64,000 bases of DNA from Acheta domesticus (GCA_031308135.1 JAHLJT010003656.1:53073827-53137826), one strand, 5' to 3'; positions 1 to 11,985 are shown, numbered from the stretch's first letter. Made by a program: numbers and translations. The notes: generated by a model from the sequence alone, not told the origin.

Positions 1-2157
1 AAACTTTTAGAAAACCCAAAGGAAATCCCGGAATGGCTCACACGCGGCATCACGTATTTGCTACCCAAAGCGGAAGACAGCTCTTTGGCGAAGAACTACA
101 GGCCAATTACTTGTCTGCCAGTACTGTACAAAGTTATAACTTCAGCCATAGCTGACAAAATGTACAGACATCTAGATAAGAATCATCTAATGCCAGCTGA
201 ACAAAAAGGATGTCGTAAAGGCTCTTATGGCTGTAAGGAAATCTTGCTACTGAATAAAGTCATCTTGAATGATGTAAAGAAACGCAAACGTAATTTGAGC
301 ATGGCTTGGATTGACTACCAGAAGGCTTTTGATAGTGTACCACACGATTGGATTTTGAAGACTCTGGAGATCTATCGATTTCATCCTAGACTTATTGAAT
401 TTTGCAAGGCTGGTATGAAGTCGTGGAGTACCAGGTTACTAATACACAGCGGAAAGGAAGCAGTAGAAACCAGAAGTATTCAGATTAACAGGGGTATTTT
501 TCAAGGAGATTCACTATCCCCTCTGCTGTTTTGCATTAGTTTGATCCCACTATCGAGACAGTTGTCGCAAGCTGACTTTGGTTTTAAGCTCCATGGTGAT
601 GAAAGGCCAGTATCACATTTGTTTTACATGGATGATCTGAAATTGTTTGCTAAGAATGAAGCGATTCTCTCCCAAATGCTGTCTGTCGTGAATGACTTTA
701 GCAATGACATCTGCATGAAGTTTGGTCTTGACAAGTGTGCAAAAATCAATTTAAAAAGAGGGAAACTCACAACGTCTGAGAACATTGAAATTGATACGCA
801 CACTGTGATTCAAGATCTTGAGCCAGGTAAAACTTACAAATATCTGGGCATTGAAGAATGTGAAACCATCTCGAATGACAGAATGAAAGAGAGAATTCGT
901 AGGGAGTATTATAGGAGAGTGAGACTGGTCCTGCAGTCCGCTCTGAATTCCAGGAATAAAATTTCTGCAATAGGTAGTTTGGCGGTACCTGTGGCCGAAT
1001 ACAGTTTTGGACTAGTGGACTGGACTGAGCAGGAAATTCGCACCATGGATCGAAAAACCAGAAAACTGCTAACAATGCATCATGTTGCCCACCCTCGAGC
1101 TGATATACATAGACTTTATGTGTCACGTAAGGAAGGAGGAAGAGGGCTCAGACAAATTGAGGCCTCCTGGCACAACGCAATAGTTGGGATGGGAAAGTAT
1201 GTAGTCAGCCATCAAGATGACCCTCTAATGAGGCAGGTCATGAAATCTGACCGAAGAATGGGAAACAGAGGCATTGTTAGTGTAGCTAGAAGCATTGCAA
1301 AGAAAACTAGGCAAGACACGTCGAATAACACAGACACTGAACTTCTGATGCTGTTAAACATGAAGTGTGAAACACAAAAAATGTTAAAGAAATCGTGGAG
1401 AGACAAACCACTCCACGGACAATACCTAAAAAGAATGGACAAGGTGCAAATCAATAAAGATCAATCATTTATGTGGCTTAAAAGGGGAAGAATGAAGCCA
1501 GAATCGGAAGCCCTTGTAATAGCTGCCCAAGATCAGGCCTTGAGAACACGACATTATGATAAAGCGGTTCTCAAAATTTCCCAAGATGATAAATGCCGCA
1601 TTTGCCTGGAGCAAGTAGAAACCATTGATCATATTGTCTCAGCTTGTCCAATCCTAGCAAAGACGGAATACCTGAAAAGACATGACAGGGTGTGTAGCTA
1701 CCTCCACTGGCAGATCTGTACCGCCCTCGAAGTTCCAAACACATGCCCCAAGTGGTACGAACACTCACCAAAACCGGTGACATCTGTTGGATTGTGTACG
1801 ATATTGTACGACCAACAAATTCAAACTGATCGCACGATAGCGGCAAACAAACCGGATATAGTTATCCGGGATTTGGCGAAAAAATCGTGTTTACTTATCG
1901 ATGTTTCTGTAGCTTGCGATCAAAACGTCGTTACCAAGGAGGCAGAGAAACGTCTTAAATACAAGAGTTTGGAAATCGAGATTAGCCGAATGTGGGGCGT
2001 AAAAGCACAGGTCGTCCCGATAGTTATCGGAGCTCTGGGATTTGTTCCGCAAAATTTGAGTAAGAACTTGTCTAAAATCCCAGGTAATTCAAAAGACTGG
2101 GAAGTGCAAGAAATTGCTTTATTTGGAACAGCCCACATTTTGCGTAAAGTATTGTAG
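1..2157 (+). CDS. R4/Dong-like non-LTR retrotransposon ORF, 5' end outside the window
   Basis: The frame is open from base 1 to the TAG ending at 2157 (718 codons), so the true start lies upstream. It reads as a single-ORF retrotransposon protein that reverse-transcribes its RNA at a nicked target. Numbering from the first codon, the reverse transcriptase has motif A AWIDYQKAFDSVPH (aa 102-115, Asp105), motif B GIFQGDSLSPLL (165-176) and motif C YMDD (209-212). Further on are a CCHC knuckle (C532-x2-C535-x8-H544-x4-C549) and a restriction-like endonuclease with KPD (Asp619), LIDV (Asp634) and Lys646. This RT-CCHC-RLE order is that of the R2/R4 group. The (AAT)n just past the ORF points to the R4/Dong clade, known for TAA-repeat targets. 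No stop or frameshift is visible, unlike every other element here. R2 or a related RLE clade is the alternative. Confidence 0.85.
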   Translation, partial: KLLENPKEIPEWLTRGITYLLPKAEDSSLAKNYRPITCLPVLYKVITSAIADKMYRHLDKNHLMPAEQKGCRKGSYGCKEILLLNKVILNDVKKRKRNLSMAWIDYQKAFDSVPHDWILKTLEIYRFHPRLIEFCKAGMKSWSTRLLIHSGKEAVETRSIQINRGIFQGDSLSPLLFCISLIPLSRQLSQADFGFKLHGDERPVSHLFYMDDLKLFAKNEAILSQMLSVVNDFSNDICMKFGLDKCAKINLKRGKLTTSENIEIDTHTVIQDLEPGKTYKYLGIEECETISNDRMKERIRREYYRRVRLVLQSALNSRNKISAIGSLAVPVAEYSFGLVDWTEQEIRTMDRKTRKLLTMHHVAHPRADIHRLYVSRKEGGRGLRQIEASWHNAIVGMGKYVVSHQDDPLMRQVMKSDRRMGNRGIVSVARSIAKKTRQDTSNNTDTELLMLLNMKCETQKMLKKSWRDKPLHGQYLKRMDKVQINKDQSFMWLKRGRMKPESEALVIAAQDQALRTRHYDKAVLKISQDDKCRICLEQVETIDHIVSACPILAKTEYLKRHDRVCSYLHWQICTALEVPNTCPKWYEHSPKPVTSVGLCTILYDQQIQTDRTIAANKPDIVIRDLAKKSCLLIDVSVACDQNVVTKEAEKRLKYKSLEIEISRMWGVKAQVVPIVIGALGFVPQNLSKNLSKIPGNSKDWEVQEIALFGTAHILRKVL

Positions 2158-2260
2158 AGGCACTGATAGTCACCGGATCTGCTCCTTAGGTAGCTTGTTG
2201 CAGCCTGGAGTAGATTTTATATTCAGCCGACTCATAACATCTTTAGTCGTGATGTAATGG

Positions 2261-2275
2261 AATAATAATAATAAT
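2261..2275. repeat. (AAT)5 tract at the 3' end of the R4-like element
   Basis: Five perfect AAT units lie 104 bp past the stop codon. They mark the probable 3' junction of the upstream retrotransposon and also the 3' tail of the opposing element at 2276-2760. Dong-type elements are known to sit in TAA repeats, so this may be the target site or the element's own tail. Confidence 0.6.
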
Positions 2276-2760
2276 GCCTTTATTAATGGCGAGGCTCAGG
2301 CCATAGGGCCTGCTCTTCCGCCTAACCACTCAATCTACATTAATACAGAGAAATAATATTTTAAGAGGGGGAGGGCCAGCTGTACATTTACATCTGGGAG
2401 AGCAAAACTAGGGACCACCCCGGCATACGCCTTAAGCGATTGAGTAAACCCAGAAAACCTCAATCAGGATGGCGGCTAAAGGCCGAACATTTTAAGAACA
2501 AAGAGAGAAGTGAAAGACAGTGGAAATGCAGATGGAAATGAAGAAGAAAGGTCGAAAGAGAAAGAAGAAAGGAGAGTGACTAAAAGGGGGGACAACTGTA
2601 CATTTATGACTGGGAGTGCAATACAAGGGACCATCCCGGCGTACGCCTTAAGCGATTGAGTAAACCCAGAAAAATCTCAATCAGGATGGCGGCTTAGGGC
2701 CGAACAATGTCCGCGAGGGCACACCACTGGTGAACCTCGTTAGTTCCTGAACCATCGTTT
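2276..2760 (-). mobile_element. 3'-terminal part of a minus-strand retroelement with a duplicated UTR block
   Basis: Read on the minus strand, this stretch ends in ATTATTATT, like a retroposon with an ATT-repeat tail. A block of about 110 bp occurs twice in the same orientation, at about 2359-2471 and 2580-2705. Both copies share CTTAAGCGATTGAGTAAACC and the nearby CAATCAGGATGGCGGCT. Duplicated 3'-UTR modules occur in several non-LTR families. No coding sequence remains, so the family is not identified. Confidence 0.45.
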
Positions 2761-3100
2761 TACGCAGAGTGGAAAGAAAAGTATTTAAGAAGGCATTGGA
2801 ACGAAAGTCATAAGTTTGAATTGAAATACAAGTTAATGGGCGAAAACGAAATTAAATTCTTTGGAGTAATGATATTAAATAAATTGCAAGAAATAAAAAT
2901 ACAGAGTTCCAATGATTCCTGTAATTTCGTTAAAAAAGCTGTCACGTTAAAATTGCTGATTTTGGAGTTAAATAACGAAATAAAATTCATACGCAAGACC
3001 GGTGACCCCAAATATTTCCATGTTTTTAATTTAATAAAATATATTAATTACCGTGGAGCTTCCAAAGAACAGTTTTGGTCGGGGTTGAAAAGAAGAAGAA

Positions 3101-3160
<60 letters not shown>

Positions 3161-3177
3161 CTGAGCAAGGAGATTAA
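2761..3177 (+). other. Unrecognised open frame ending in an (AT)n microsatellite
   Basis: The frame is open from a stop at 2731-2733 to the TAA/TGA cluster near 3177. The last 20 or so codons are Ile-Tyr repeats made by the (AT)n run, so the end is not natural. The middle is Lys- and Leu-rich with no motif I recognise. It could be a decayed exon or chance. Confidence 0.15.
3103..3159. repeat. (AT)n microsatellite, about 57 bp
   Basis: An uninterrupted AT dinucleotide run. Likely polymorphic and prone to slippage. Confidence 0.95.
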
Positions 3178-3332
3178 CTAGCTAGATGAAACCCGGACTC
3201 GAACGAACACTTCAGATTGAGACAAAAGGAACCCAAAGGGAAGTATTCTAAGCAAGAGAAGATAGGAGGGGAGCAATATTCTTTTAAGAGGAAGAAAGAT
3301 AAACAAAAAGAAATCATAATGAATTGATACCA

Positions 3333-4148
3333 TCATGGAAAACTACGTTCTAAAGGAAGGAAGGGCGCGGACGTTGGTAGTAGGAAATGTTCTGGTATTG
3401 GAAGACGATTTGCTAAGGGAGAAATTAGGGAAAATACCGAAATGAAGATAGGGTTTGATATTGCGAGGCAATTTTGAAAGTAAAGGCTCCCGTGAATACA
3501 GGAAATAATGTTACGGCGATTTCTGAAAAGTTTTAAATGCAATGAAGGAAGAAATATAGTATTATAAGAAATACCAAAGCGGAAGTTGATTCTAAATAGC
3601 AAATGACAGGTTGACGGTGGTAGGAGTTTGCAGGTGCTTCTGGAACTCATGGTGGGAAGAATGGCAATTCGGGCAACGGCTAGAGTTGTGAATAAATTCT
3701 GCCGAGCCGCTTCATTTAGGGCGAACTGTCTTAGAACGTAGAAAACGGTCTTGGATGTTGGTAAAGAGTAAATTATGCTGCATGCCAACGAACCGAACAA
3801 CGTTGCTGGGAAGCTGCATCTAATGAAGGGTCGGAGATAAAAGTAGCGTGATGCTGAAGGCAAAGGCTGCTCCAAAAACCATCTCCCCGTCGCTGTGGTA
3901 AACGCTATAGAGGAAGAGAAAATCAACTGTTCGCTGCGGTTAAATAAGTTAGGAGAAGATTTTGTTGTCGAGTAGTAACGAAACTGGTGATGAGAATAAC
4001 AGTTTGCATTAAATGGATGAGGAGAAACCGTGAATATGAAGTTTACCTGTATCATGAAAGTGCCAGTCGCAAGGGCGAAAATAAATTGAGAAGATGAGGC
4101 AGAAGCATTATAGAGAAGATGATGACCGCATCCGTGAACCCTGAACAA
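3333..4148 (-). other. Long pyrimidine-rich open frame, doubtful as a gene
   Basis: The minus strand is open for 271 codons. The composition explains much of this: the plus strand is strongly purine-rich, so stop codons are scarce on the complement. The translation is Ser-, Phe- and Leu-rich without recognisable domains, signal or repeats. The surrounding 3.2-4.6 kb shows no other coding signal. I list it because of its length but think it is probably noncoding. Confidence 0.12.
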
Positions 4149-4149
4149 T

Positions 4150-5199
4150 CGCGAAGAGGAATACTAGAAAATTGACGCTATGGAAGACGCCCTGGAAAGT
4201 GCAGTTTGACAGAAAAAGATGAAACGGTAGAATAATGTTAGCAAAAAGAAAAGAATATTGTAATGCAATTTATGGCTGGAAGAATGAAGACCTAGTGCTA
4301 GTGAAACCGTGTGAGGTACCAGTGCAAGAAGGTACGAAGTAATACGTGATTTTTTTTAGATCTTGTCATTTATTAAGCTAAAGCGAATGAAATGACGCTT
4401 AGGAGGAGGGAAGCTGTGATATACCAATTATTCAGGAAAAGAGTAGACAATGGCAGGTGGTTGCTAGGGGGCTTGGATATAAGATGGAAGTCGACTTTTT
4501 GTGAGGTAGAAAGTTCTGTTGGTTTTGAACGAGTGATAGTTGTAACCAAATGTTCCGCGAAGTTGTAGTCGTTCACTAAAGTAAAAATAAAATTGCTGAG
4601 TGTAGTGCAACCTGAAAGTGATTTAAGTTATTTAGGTGCAGCGCCCGCTAAGATCAGTCAGAAGTTGAATTGTGATCCAGAAGTGAGAAAATGTCTGCAA
4701 GCAACGAGCAAATCCGCAGCAATCAATAGCCAAAAAAACTTTCACGGAGGTTTCTCGTCCCCCGTATGGCGGGCGGATCGGGTGGCCCAAACAGTTTCAT
4801 GGTAAGCAAATGGTAGATTTGACATTAAATTTCATCAGTATCAGCAGTAAGTAAAAAGAGATTTGTTACACTATGCATCTGTAAATTTTGGACTTCATTC
4901 GTTTCCATAGCAACAATGCAAACAAAGTTACTTTAGCATCAAAATCTTTCATCATCGTATTAATAAATGAAAAATGTTCTCGAAATGAACTAACTCTAAA
5001 TAAAATGTTGTATAACAATATTTGCAGCATGTCCCCTTAATACAATGGTAGGATGAGGTTTAGTAAAAAAAATATGTCATCCAAAAACACGGACATTTTT
5101 TCAAATTTTCTCAAGTTTTCGGTCACTTATTACCATGCAAATACGGCTTTAATAATATTAAATAAGAATAAAACCTGATTTTATATGGAAATTTTCATT
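4150..5199. other. No supported gene
   Basis: AT-rich sequence. A 70-codon plus-strand frame (4593-4805) ends just after ATG|GTAAGC, a good splice-donor match, but nothing else supports an exon. I see no repeat family here. Confidence 0.4.
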
Positions 5200-6110
5200 G
5201 AGATGTTTTGAGCCGAAAAAGACTTCGAAAACGTCGTTTGAACGACATATGCATTTTTTAGCAAAGTTTTCACAGAACTCTTTTGAATTGACGAGCAACC
5301 TAATCAAAAATCACTTGAAGTGCTAGTGCTCACAAATGTAATAATGCATAAAATATATTAATACAAACATAAAGAAGTAGAAAAGTGGATAATTTATGTG
5401 CCTGTATGTAGTAAATTACTTCCTCTACGATGTTGTGTAGACACGAATCCACGTTTTGTGGTCTTTGATACCGGACAATTTGTTTACGGAAAAACGTCTG
5501 ACCATCCATACGTTAGTCTGTAGGTAACGCTAGCGACTAAATCGTACGTAGGATTTTCACCAAAATTGCTATCTCATATCTATCTGGATGATATCGCTAC
5601 TCCTCGAATCTGACAAGGACGTTTGATTTATTAGGGTAACTTTACATGAAGCCTCAAGAACATCTAATTTTTCTCAAAATTGGCTCCAAATTGTTTGATT
5701 AATTTTTCCAGATAGAATAAAAGTTGCTTAAGAAATGACGGGTGTCGTATATTCGTTGAAATCTCTGAATACTCGAAAATTGTAAAAGTTCAAAAATTTT
5801 CGGCATCTTTCTACAACACGAACAACAACAATTGAAAATAAATATTGTTTCTTCATAAAATCTGGTCTTCAATGCTGTTTTTAATAAAGTCAAGACCAAT
5901 TTTAAAAAATCTGAGAAATTTTCGCGTATGTTTTCGCGAGTAATTTGCAAAAATTCGCAATTTTAAAACCAGATTTTCACAAAACGGCTTCAGATTTTCC
6001 TTAATTTTTTCGGATATTGCGAAGTACGCTTATAAGACTAACATAAGCTCGATTTTCATTGAACTCATTGAATTTTCGAAAATTGCAAAGGTTACAGATA
6101 AAGCGACAAA
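5200..6110 (-). repeat. Copy 1 of the GGAC-tailed repeat family, inverted
   Basis: The reverse complement matches the copies at 15.4-16.1 kb and 36.3-37.2 kb. Shared landmarks, in order, are a TTTGGAGCC-type segment, a 'GGCTTCATGTAAAGT' segment, 'TCGCTAGCGTT', 'GACGTTTTCC' and 'CAAAACGTGGATTC'. The GGAC array is nearly lost in this copy (ATGGATGGTCAG). No protein is encoded. Near 5230-5340 the sequence also resembles the upstream module at 35.2 kb. Confidence 0.6.
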
Positions 6111-6440
6111 GTATATGCTGTTGTAGTTTCTCCTAGTTTTATCGTCGTTGATAATACATTATTTATATGCGTCAGAATTTCTTTATTAGTAATGAATTTA
6201 TTTGTAAATAGTTAATGAAAACTGTTATCTTTACTATTCACTCATATCTAGACCTGAAACTTACATTTAACACTAATGGTATTATTTACGTGTCAATAAA
6301 TTTAAGCACTTAAGCGGTGCAACTAGAAATCTGAAATGAATGGTTTGAAAAAAAATAAATATGAAATGCTTCTTCAGTTTTAAATAATTTTTCATAAAAT
6401 TGTACCCAATATACTACATTTTAGGCACACGAAAACTTAC

Positions 6441-6866
6441 ATCGTTGGCCTTCCGTGTCTTCTTTTTGCGTCTCTCAAAGAAAATGAGAAATCTACTTTG
6501 TAGCTTCACGCTCAAACATGCGTCAGTGTGCGTATTCGACTTCTCGGTCTCTTCGTCATCACTGACTCCCTTATCTAATTTCAGATCTGGCGATTTTTGT
6601 TGATCTTTGAAATCTTCTACAGGTAGTTGAAAGCAGTTTCCAATACATGGTTGTGCACACTGCATTGGTGCAAAAAACAATCTGTTTAGAATATTTATAA
6701 AGAAAGTGAGCACACTATTTGATGTTGGATTCCAGATTTGTTTTAATTTTTCATTTTCGTCAATTTTAGCAGATTTTTCATGTTTCGTTTTCTTCTCCGG
6801 TTTTACTGGTTCCTTATCTTTGTGTTTTCCCTTCGTGTTTTTATTTCGTGAATGCTTTTGACCCAT
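6441..6866 (-). CDS. Candidate first coding exon of an unrecognised host gene
   Basis: On the minus strand, ATG at 6866-6864 opens a frame of 142 codons that meets the consensus splice donor GAT|GTAAGT at 6440. I end the exon there; the frame runs on to a stop at 6414. The protein starts MGQKHSRN, an N-myristoylation-like start with Gly2 and Ser6. A very Lys/Glu-rich segment follows (aa 9-43), then a short hydrophobic stretch (FFINILNRLFFAP), a Cys-containing stretch (MQCAQPCIGNCF), an acidic patch (DDEETE) and a basic end (ERRKKKTRK). I do not recognise the family. Upstream, TTTTCTTGTGAG could be an acceptor for a 5'-UTR exon. A TTCTAAACAG inside the exon looks like an acceptor, so the real exon could be shorter. 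It is the best candidate for a host gene in the window, but no second exon was found. Confidence 0.4.
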
Positions 6867-7189
6867 GAAGATGATTATTTCTCACAAGAAAATGATAAAG
6901 TTATGCTTAGATATGCACTTGACTTGTTTCGATGCAATCAAATCCATAAGGACTAGTTATTTTGTTTAGAGGGCCAAGGCAACTATTGACGTTGGCCATC
7001 CATCTGCAAAGAGCCATATTTATTGCATTAAAGGCCACTGACTACATTTAAATGATGTTTTTACTTTCTTGTACGTTACGTACATTCTGTAGATAAAGTA
7101 TTGCAATACTGCGGCAAAAAACAATATTTTGAAAGAAATAATCGTATTGTGAGGCTACATTTCCAAACAAGTAAATTAATCTTGTTCCA

Positions 7190-7630
7190 ATATGTAACAA
7201 ATTACTTCTTCTAACACATTGTGTTATCAGAATCCGCGTTTTGTGGGTCCGTGGAATTCTTGAAACATTGATTTACCTTGATTGAAACATTGATTAGAAT
7301 GTTTTAGTAGTTTTTGCCCAATTTTGAGTGATATGTGGGTAATATTATTAAAATATCACAAAAACGGCTCCAAATTGCTTCTTTAAACTATTTTACGGAT
7401 AGCGCTAAATGCACTTAATAACATGATATAAATATCACTTTCATCTATTGTTTTGATTTGAAAAAATAGAAAATGAAATGTTTAAATATTTCTTACGTCG
7501 GAAATTATTACATTACGGACGTTTTTTTATTCATTATTGCATTTGTGATTGATTATGAATGAAAATTCTTGAAATCTCAAATGTTTTCTGTGAAAATTAG
7601 CTGAAATTTTCACATTTTCAGAAACGCTCA
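7190..7630 (-). repeat. Copy 2 of the GGAC-tailed repeat family, inverted and partial
   Basis: 'AATCCGCGTTTTGTGG' is the inverted form of the CAAAACGTGGATTC motif of other copies, and 'CAAAAACGGCTCCAAATTG' matches their GGAGCCGTTTT segment. The GGAC array is missing. Confidence 0.5.
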
Positions 7631-7679
7631 AATAACATTTCCTCAATTGATTGATAGGTCAGTGGTTTCAGGCACGTGA

Positions 7680-8160
7680 GCTGCTTCCATTTATTAGTCC
7701 CTTAAGTCTAGCGGATGGCAAGATCCGGCGTCGACCTACCATCGACTACCGGAGTTTTCTCCAACTCGACATCCCACCAGCCAGAGCACTGCCCCAGCCC
7801 CACCAAGCTCTAAGTTTCTGACCGGTCTCTCGTCATATGTGGTGGTGTAGTGCATGCAAGTGTAAGTGTATGTAAGTAAGGGGTGAGGATTGGATAATGT
7901 AGAGGAAGGAAAGTTGGCGCGCGGTCCGTTGCCCGTTTGTTATGCTTCGGTATTCGCCTGGAGTTGATCGGAGAAGACACGGAAAACTACATATCAGAGA
8001 GAAGGCCGGTAGACTTCTTCTCCAGCTTAATTCGACCAAGCTATCTAATTTCGAAAACTCTGCCACCGTCGAGACTCGCACCTCAGGACCTCCCGGCCAG
8101 AGCCCCTGCAGTAACACCCACTGATGCCCTGAGTCACCTAAGCCGATCATTTTCTCACAA
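7680..8160 (-). mobile_element. tRNA-derived SINE, inverted
   Basis: The minus strand carries a tRNA-like head. A box-A-like TAGGTGACTCAGGG lies at 8128-8141 and a box-B-like GGTGCGAGTCTC at about 8069-8080, separated by a Gly/Pro-type CCGGGAGGTCC region. Box B departs from GGTTCGANTCC, and the head does not fold into a full tRNA, so it is not a functional tRNA gene. A non-tRNA body follows towards 7680. Family assignment and exact ends are uncertain. Confidence 0.5.
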
Positions 8161-8179
8161 ACTGTCGAACATTTTTTTA

Positions 8180-10882
8180 TGAGAATTTGCATGAAGGTCC
8201 AAGTTTTACATTTCTGTAATAATACTAAATCATATTTCAAATATACTCTTAGGGGACCGAAACATTGACAAAAAAAATTAAAAGACGTATTTTAAACGTC
8301 TGTTGGTAACAGGAGTAGAGGAGAATGGGGTGAGGATGGAGTGGGATTGTTTAAACTCGAAAAGTTAGCCTAGACTAAATAAAAGCGATTAGTAAAATAC
8401 GAAAAAGTCGGTTATCTCTGTAGCATTTTATTTCCTTCTTTGCATTCCGTTAACATCATCCTGTAAAATTCATACTACAAAAAAAATTAAATTCAAATTT
8501 CAATATTAAACGTTCTACCATAACGAATAGAAGAAAACGGGCAATCAATTCGTTTGGTGTGACGAGAATTGAATAAGCTGAGAATGCGATTCGTCGGAGG
8601 AGGCTCTAAGTTTGTTTTTGGATCTATCTTGCGCCTTGGTGTTATCATAGCATTATCATGCAAAGTAAGTGGAGGTTACACACCTTTTTATGGGATTTTG
8701 TTTGTTAACTCTATCAGGAATGAATAATATGTGATGTGAACAACCTAGTAAGTGATATTTTTACCATAGAATGCGTATTGTTATCTTGCCGCTTCAAGAG
8801 AATGCGTTTTGCTCCAGAATGCAGATCTGGGTACAGAATTCTGAGTAAAAGAATTCTTCCCTCACCAAAAAAGAAGAGCAAGGAGACATTTGCGAAGTTT
8901 ACAAGAAGAGTTTGGAAAGACAGGCAACTTGCATATATATCTGCGATCTTAACGGTTGTGAAATACTGATAATTAAAAATGACAATTTTAGCACGGAAGG
9001 TTATGAAGTTAAAATTTCTAGAATTAACTGACCCTTAAAACCTGGTGCAACTCTTCGTATTTTCCTTAATTACTAGATTATTATCCCACTTCGCTGATAA
9101 TACGACACACGGTCCATAACAGAAACAACACACACAGTTATTGATATCTAAAATGTTAATTCCCTTTTAGACTGTATAATTTTAATAGGCTAAATAAGCC
9201 TGTGACAATAATTGTACCTCAACTTCTGGACCAACGACTTCCATGTCCATCAGGTTTTTTGCCCATATTCTTCAGTAAATGCTGAGATGGCTCCTTGTTT
9301 TGTTTCTGGACATAAATGTAGTTTAACTATCTGTGTACTTTTTTTCATTTCTTTCAGGAATGTAGATATTCTAACCACAGAGTTCCATTTTATCGCGGCA
9401 ATAAGTCGATTCCTTCACGTAACGCACTAGGATAATACCCAACATCTGAACATGATTCGCCTTTGCAATTAGTTTTTTATATGGGAGCAAATTTTCATAT
9501 CATTTTCATTTCTTGCCAAAAATGCTCGTTGCTACATGTATTCATAACTCAATGAAATATGCATTTGATTTAGATCAGACATCCCAGAGCTCAAGCAATC
9601 ATGCACACATTACACTTCTCCCCGTGGTGCATCACAAAGATTTAACCGTTTTTAACGTTAAATAAATATAGTTCAGTTTGTTACAAACTCCGGTTATCGC
9701 CCTTTTTACATTCTTCACCTGTTAATTGGTGTTTATTGACCATCAATTAATCAGGCTGTGTAACAGCCTAAATAATATTTCACAGGCACGGTATCAAGTC
9801 CTTTCTGTCAGTCGAATGTAATAGAGGAGCGATCTGATTGTTAGTAAATCTTTATGCTTCACTGTAGCAAAACGAGATGGAGAAGAGTTCTGTCGTCGAG
9901 CGCTGACTGGAACTGACTTAATAGTTACCCTATCTGCCGCGAGATTTCGTGGCTAGCTGTTTATTCGCATTTCGCATTACGATTTCAAGGAAAGTTTAAG
10001 ATAAAGAATGAAAATAATCTTTATCTGATCACTAAAGAAGGCTGAAGCGAATAGAACTAGGTTCGCAATAGTTTTAGTTAATATTTCTATTTAAAATGCA
10101 TTACTACCAGAGAAGTGCAAGATAGAATTTTGATAATGAAGATTCGAAAGATTTGTAATTTATATCACAGAAGAATATTTTATGTAGAATGATGTATATT
10201 TTCAAGTGTCCTCACGACTCTTGATTATGTATTTTAAAATTTGAACTTACACTGCAAAGAAAATTTGTGTCAGAACGGAGCCAAGGCAATTATTTGCTTT
10301 TTTAATGACAAATTTTCAAATCAATGGAAAACTTATACGGTTTTTGAAAAAAGCTGAAACTAAATAATAAAAATGAAACTTGCGAAAATTGCTTATCTTT
10401 TGAATCATTTCTTCAATTACGCATTATTTGCCTTGCACTCACACTTGTATGATTTTTGACGATGATAGTTTTTAATTATTACAACTAAACACCAAAAATA
10501 GGCGGTTTGAATTTGGTAACAATTAGAAATTGAAATAGAGGAATCTAGTGGTGCTGAACAGCACGTATTTCCTCGCCATTAGTAATGGTTATATTTATGT
10601 ACTACTATTTACACCACAATTTCTCCCCTTATTAACACATCTGTCATCATTTTTTGCAGACTTTATTTGAAATCATAGAACATTTTGTGCGAAATTAAAT
10701 AGTTTGAAGCAATAGAGATTCTTTATTCAAAACTTTAAATGAAAAAACGCGAGAAAGTAAAAAGTTATTTTTGTCATTGAATTCATTGCATAAGGTATGA
10801 AGTATGAAGTGTATTCACGAATGTACATTAGTAACTTATAGTTATTATTAAACACAATGGTATTGTAATATTCTCTCTCTCT
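8180..10882. other. No supported gene
   Basis: About 2.7 kb of AT-rich sequence with only short frames. I find no transposon domain, terminal repeat or splice-bounded exon worth calling. Small hairpins near 9720-9770 (GGCTGTGTAACAGCC) are the only structure noticed. Confidence 0.5.
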
Positions 10883-11599
10883 ACTAAAAGCACGGTGTAT
10901 AAGATATAGGTGTGTCAACTAGCCGCCTTTTGGGCAAAATTTTTGAAGCCAGTTTGAGGCTAGTTCCTCGCTTATCCGTACGGTGCGCACGATCGAATTG
11001 GGTATTGATGATGACGTCTCGCGCATGTAGTATTTTCTGGTGTTTTCGTTTCAAGAAAGGTATACCGGTCACTGAATAAACGTAATCGTAGAACCGCTAA
11101 TGTAAATGGAATCTTTTAAGGCCTATTATAAAGTCTGACGGGGGTATTGTTTTAAATGTTTTGTAGCGAAACCCATGCATATCTGCAATTATATGATTTA
11201 AGTACCAAAGAATGAGGATTTCTGTTTAAAATAGGAGTTGGAGCTAAAACAACAACAAAAAACAGAAAGGATTCTAGTTACGAAAATCATTTAATCAGTG
11301 ATTAACTATTAATCATTTGACATTCATGTTGCTCAGCAGTCAACAGGTTTGCTCTTCGCAACAGTATATTCATTACTGCCCTCATTGAAAAACAATGTCA
11401 GTGCCAATTATAATTTTCTAGTAGAAATATTTTTTTCCTTTTTTGACAGATGATCTTATGAAGTGAATTTTGTCTTGTTACTGATGATTTTGTACACATT
11501 TTGCAATTAACAAATTATATGAACTAAAATAATGCATGAGTTCTTTGTCACAGATGTACAATCTACATTAAGAACAAACGCTATATATCTTTAGGGTCC

Positions 11600-11985
11600 T
11601 AACATGAAATTAACAAAATCAATACCTGGTATCATTCCGATAAAGAACTTCTTCACCAACAGAGTAATTTATATGTGGAATCAGCTATGAAATTCTCTTT
11701 TTGCAAACAACACAAGATCTCAAAACCAATTATGAATGTAGATCCATGGACTTAAGCACAAGACACCTTTTTCATTTTATAATATACAGAGCAACAGTCT
11801 GTATTAAACAGTCTGTATCTTACAGCTTGTCTGCAGCTTGTAATACATTCTCAACATCAAACAATGTATGTAAAGCTGTACTAAAAGAGGAATTTTCATT
11901 ATCAAATAAAATATTTAAATTTGACTCTTTAACAAGAATAACCCACAAAATAGAAAAAGTAGTTTATTATAATTCAATTTGATTC
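11600..11985 (+). other. Short open frames inside the P-like element, possible RT C-terminal relic
   Basis: The plus-strand translation near 11630-11690 contains FFTNRVIYMWNQL, which resembles the region near the C-terminus of non-LTR reverse transcriptases. The 93-codon frame after it (11701-11982) is not recognised. It is too short to assign. Confidence 0.2.

Noticed and set aside
8062..8155. tRNA gene on the minus strand
   Set aside because: Box B is divergent and no full cloverleaf forms; better explained as a SINE head.
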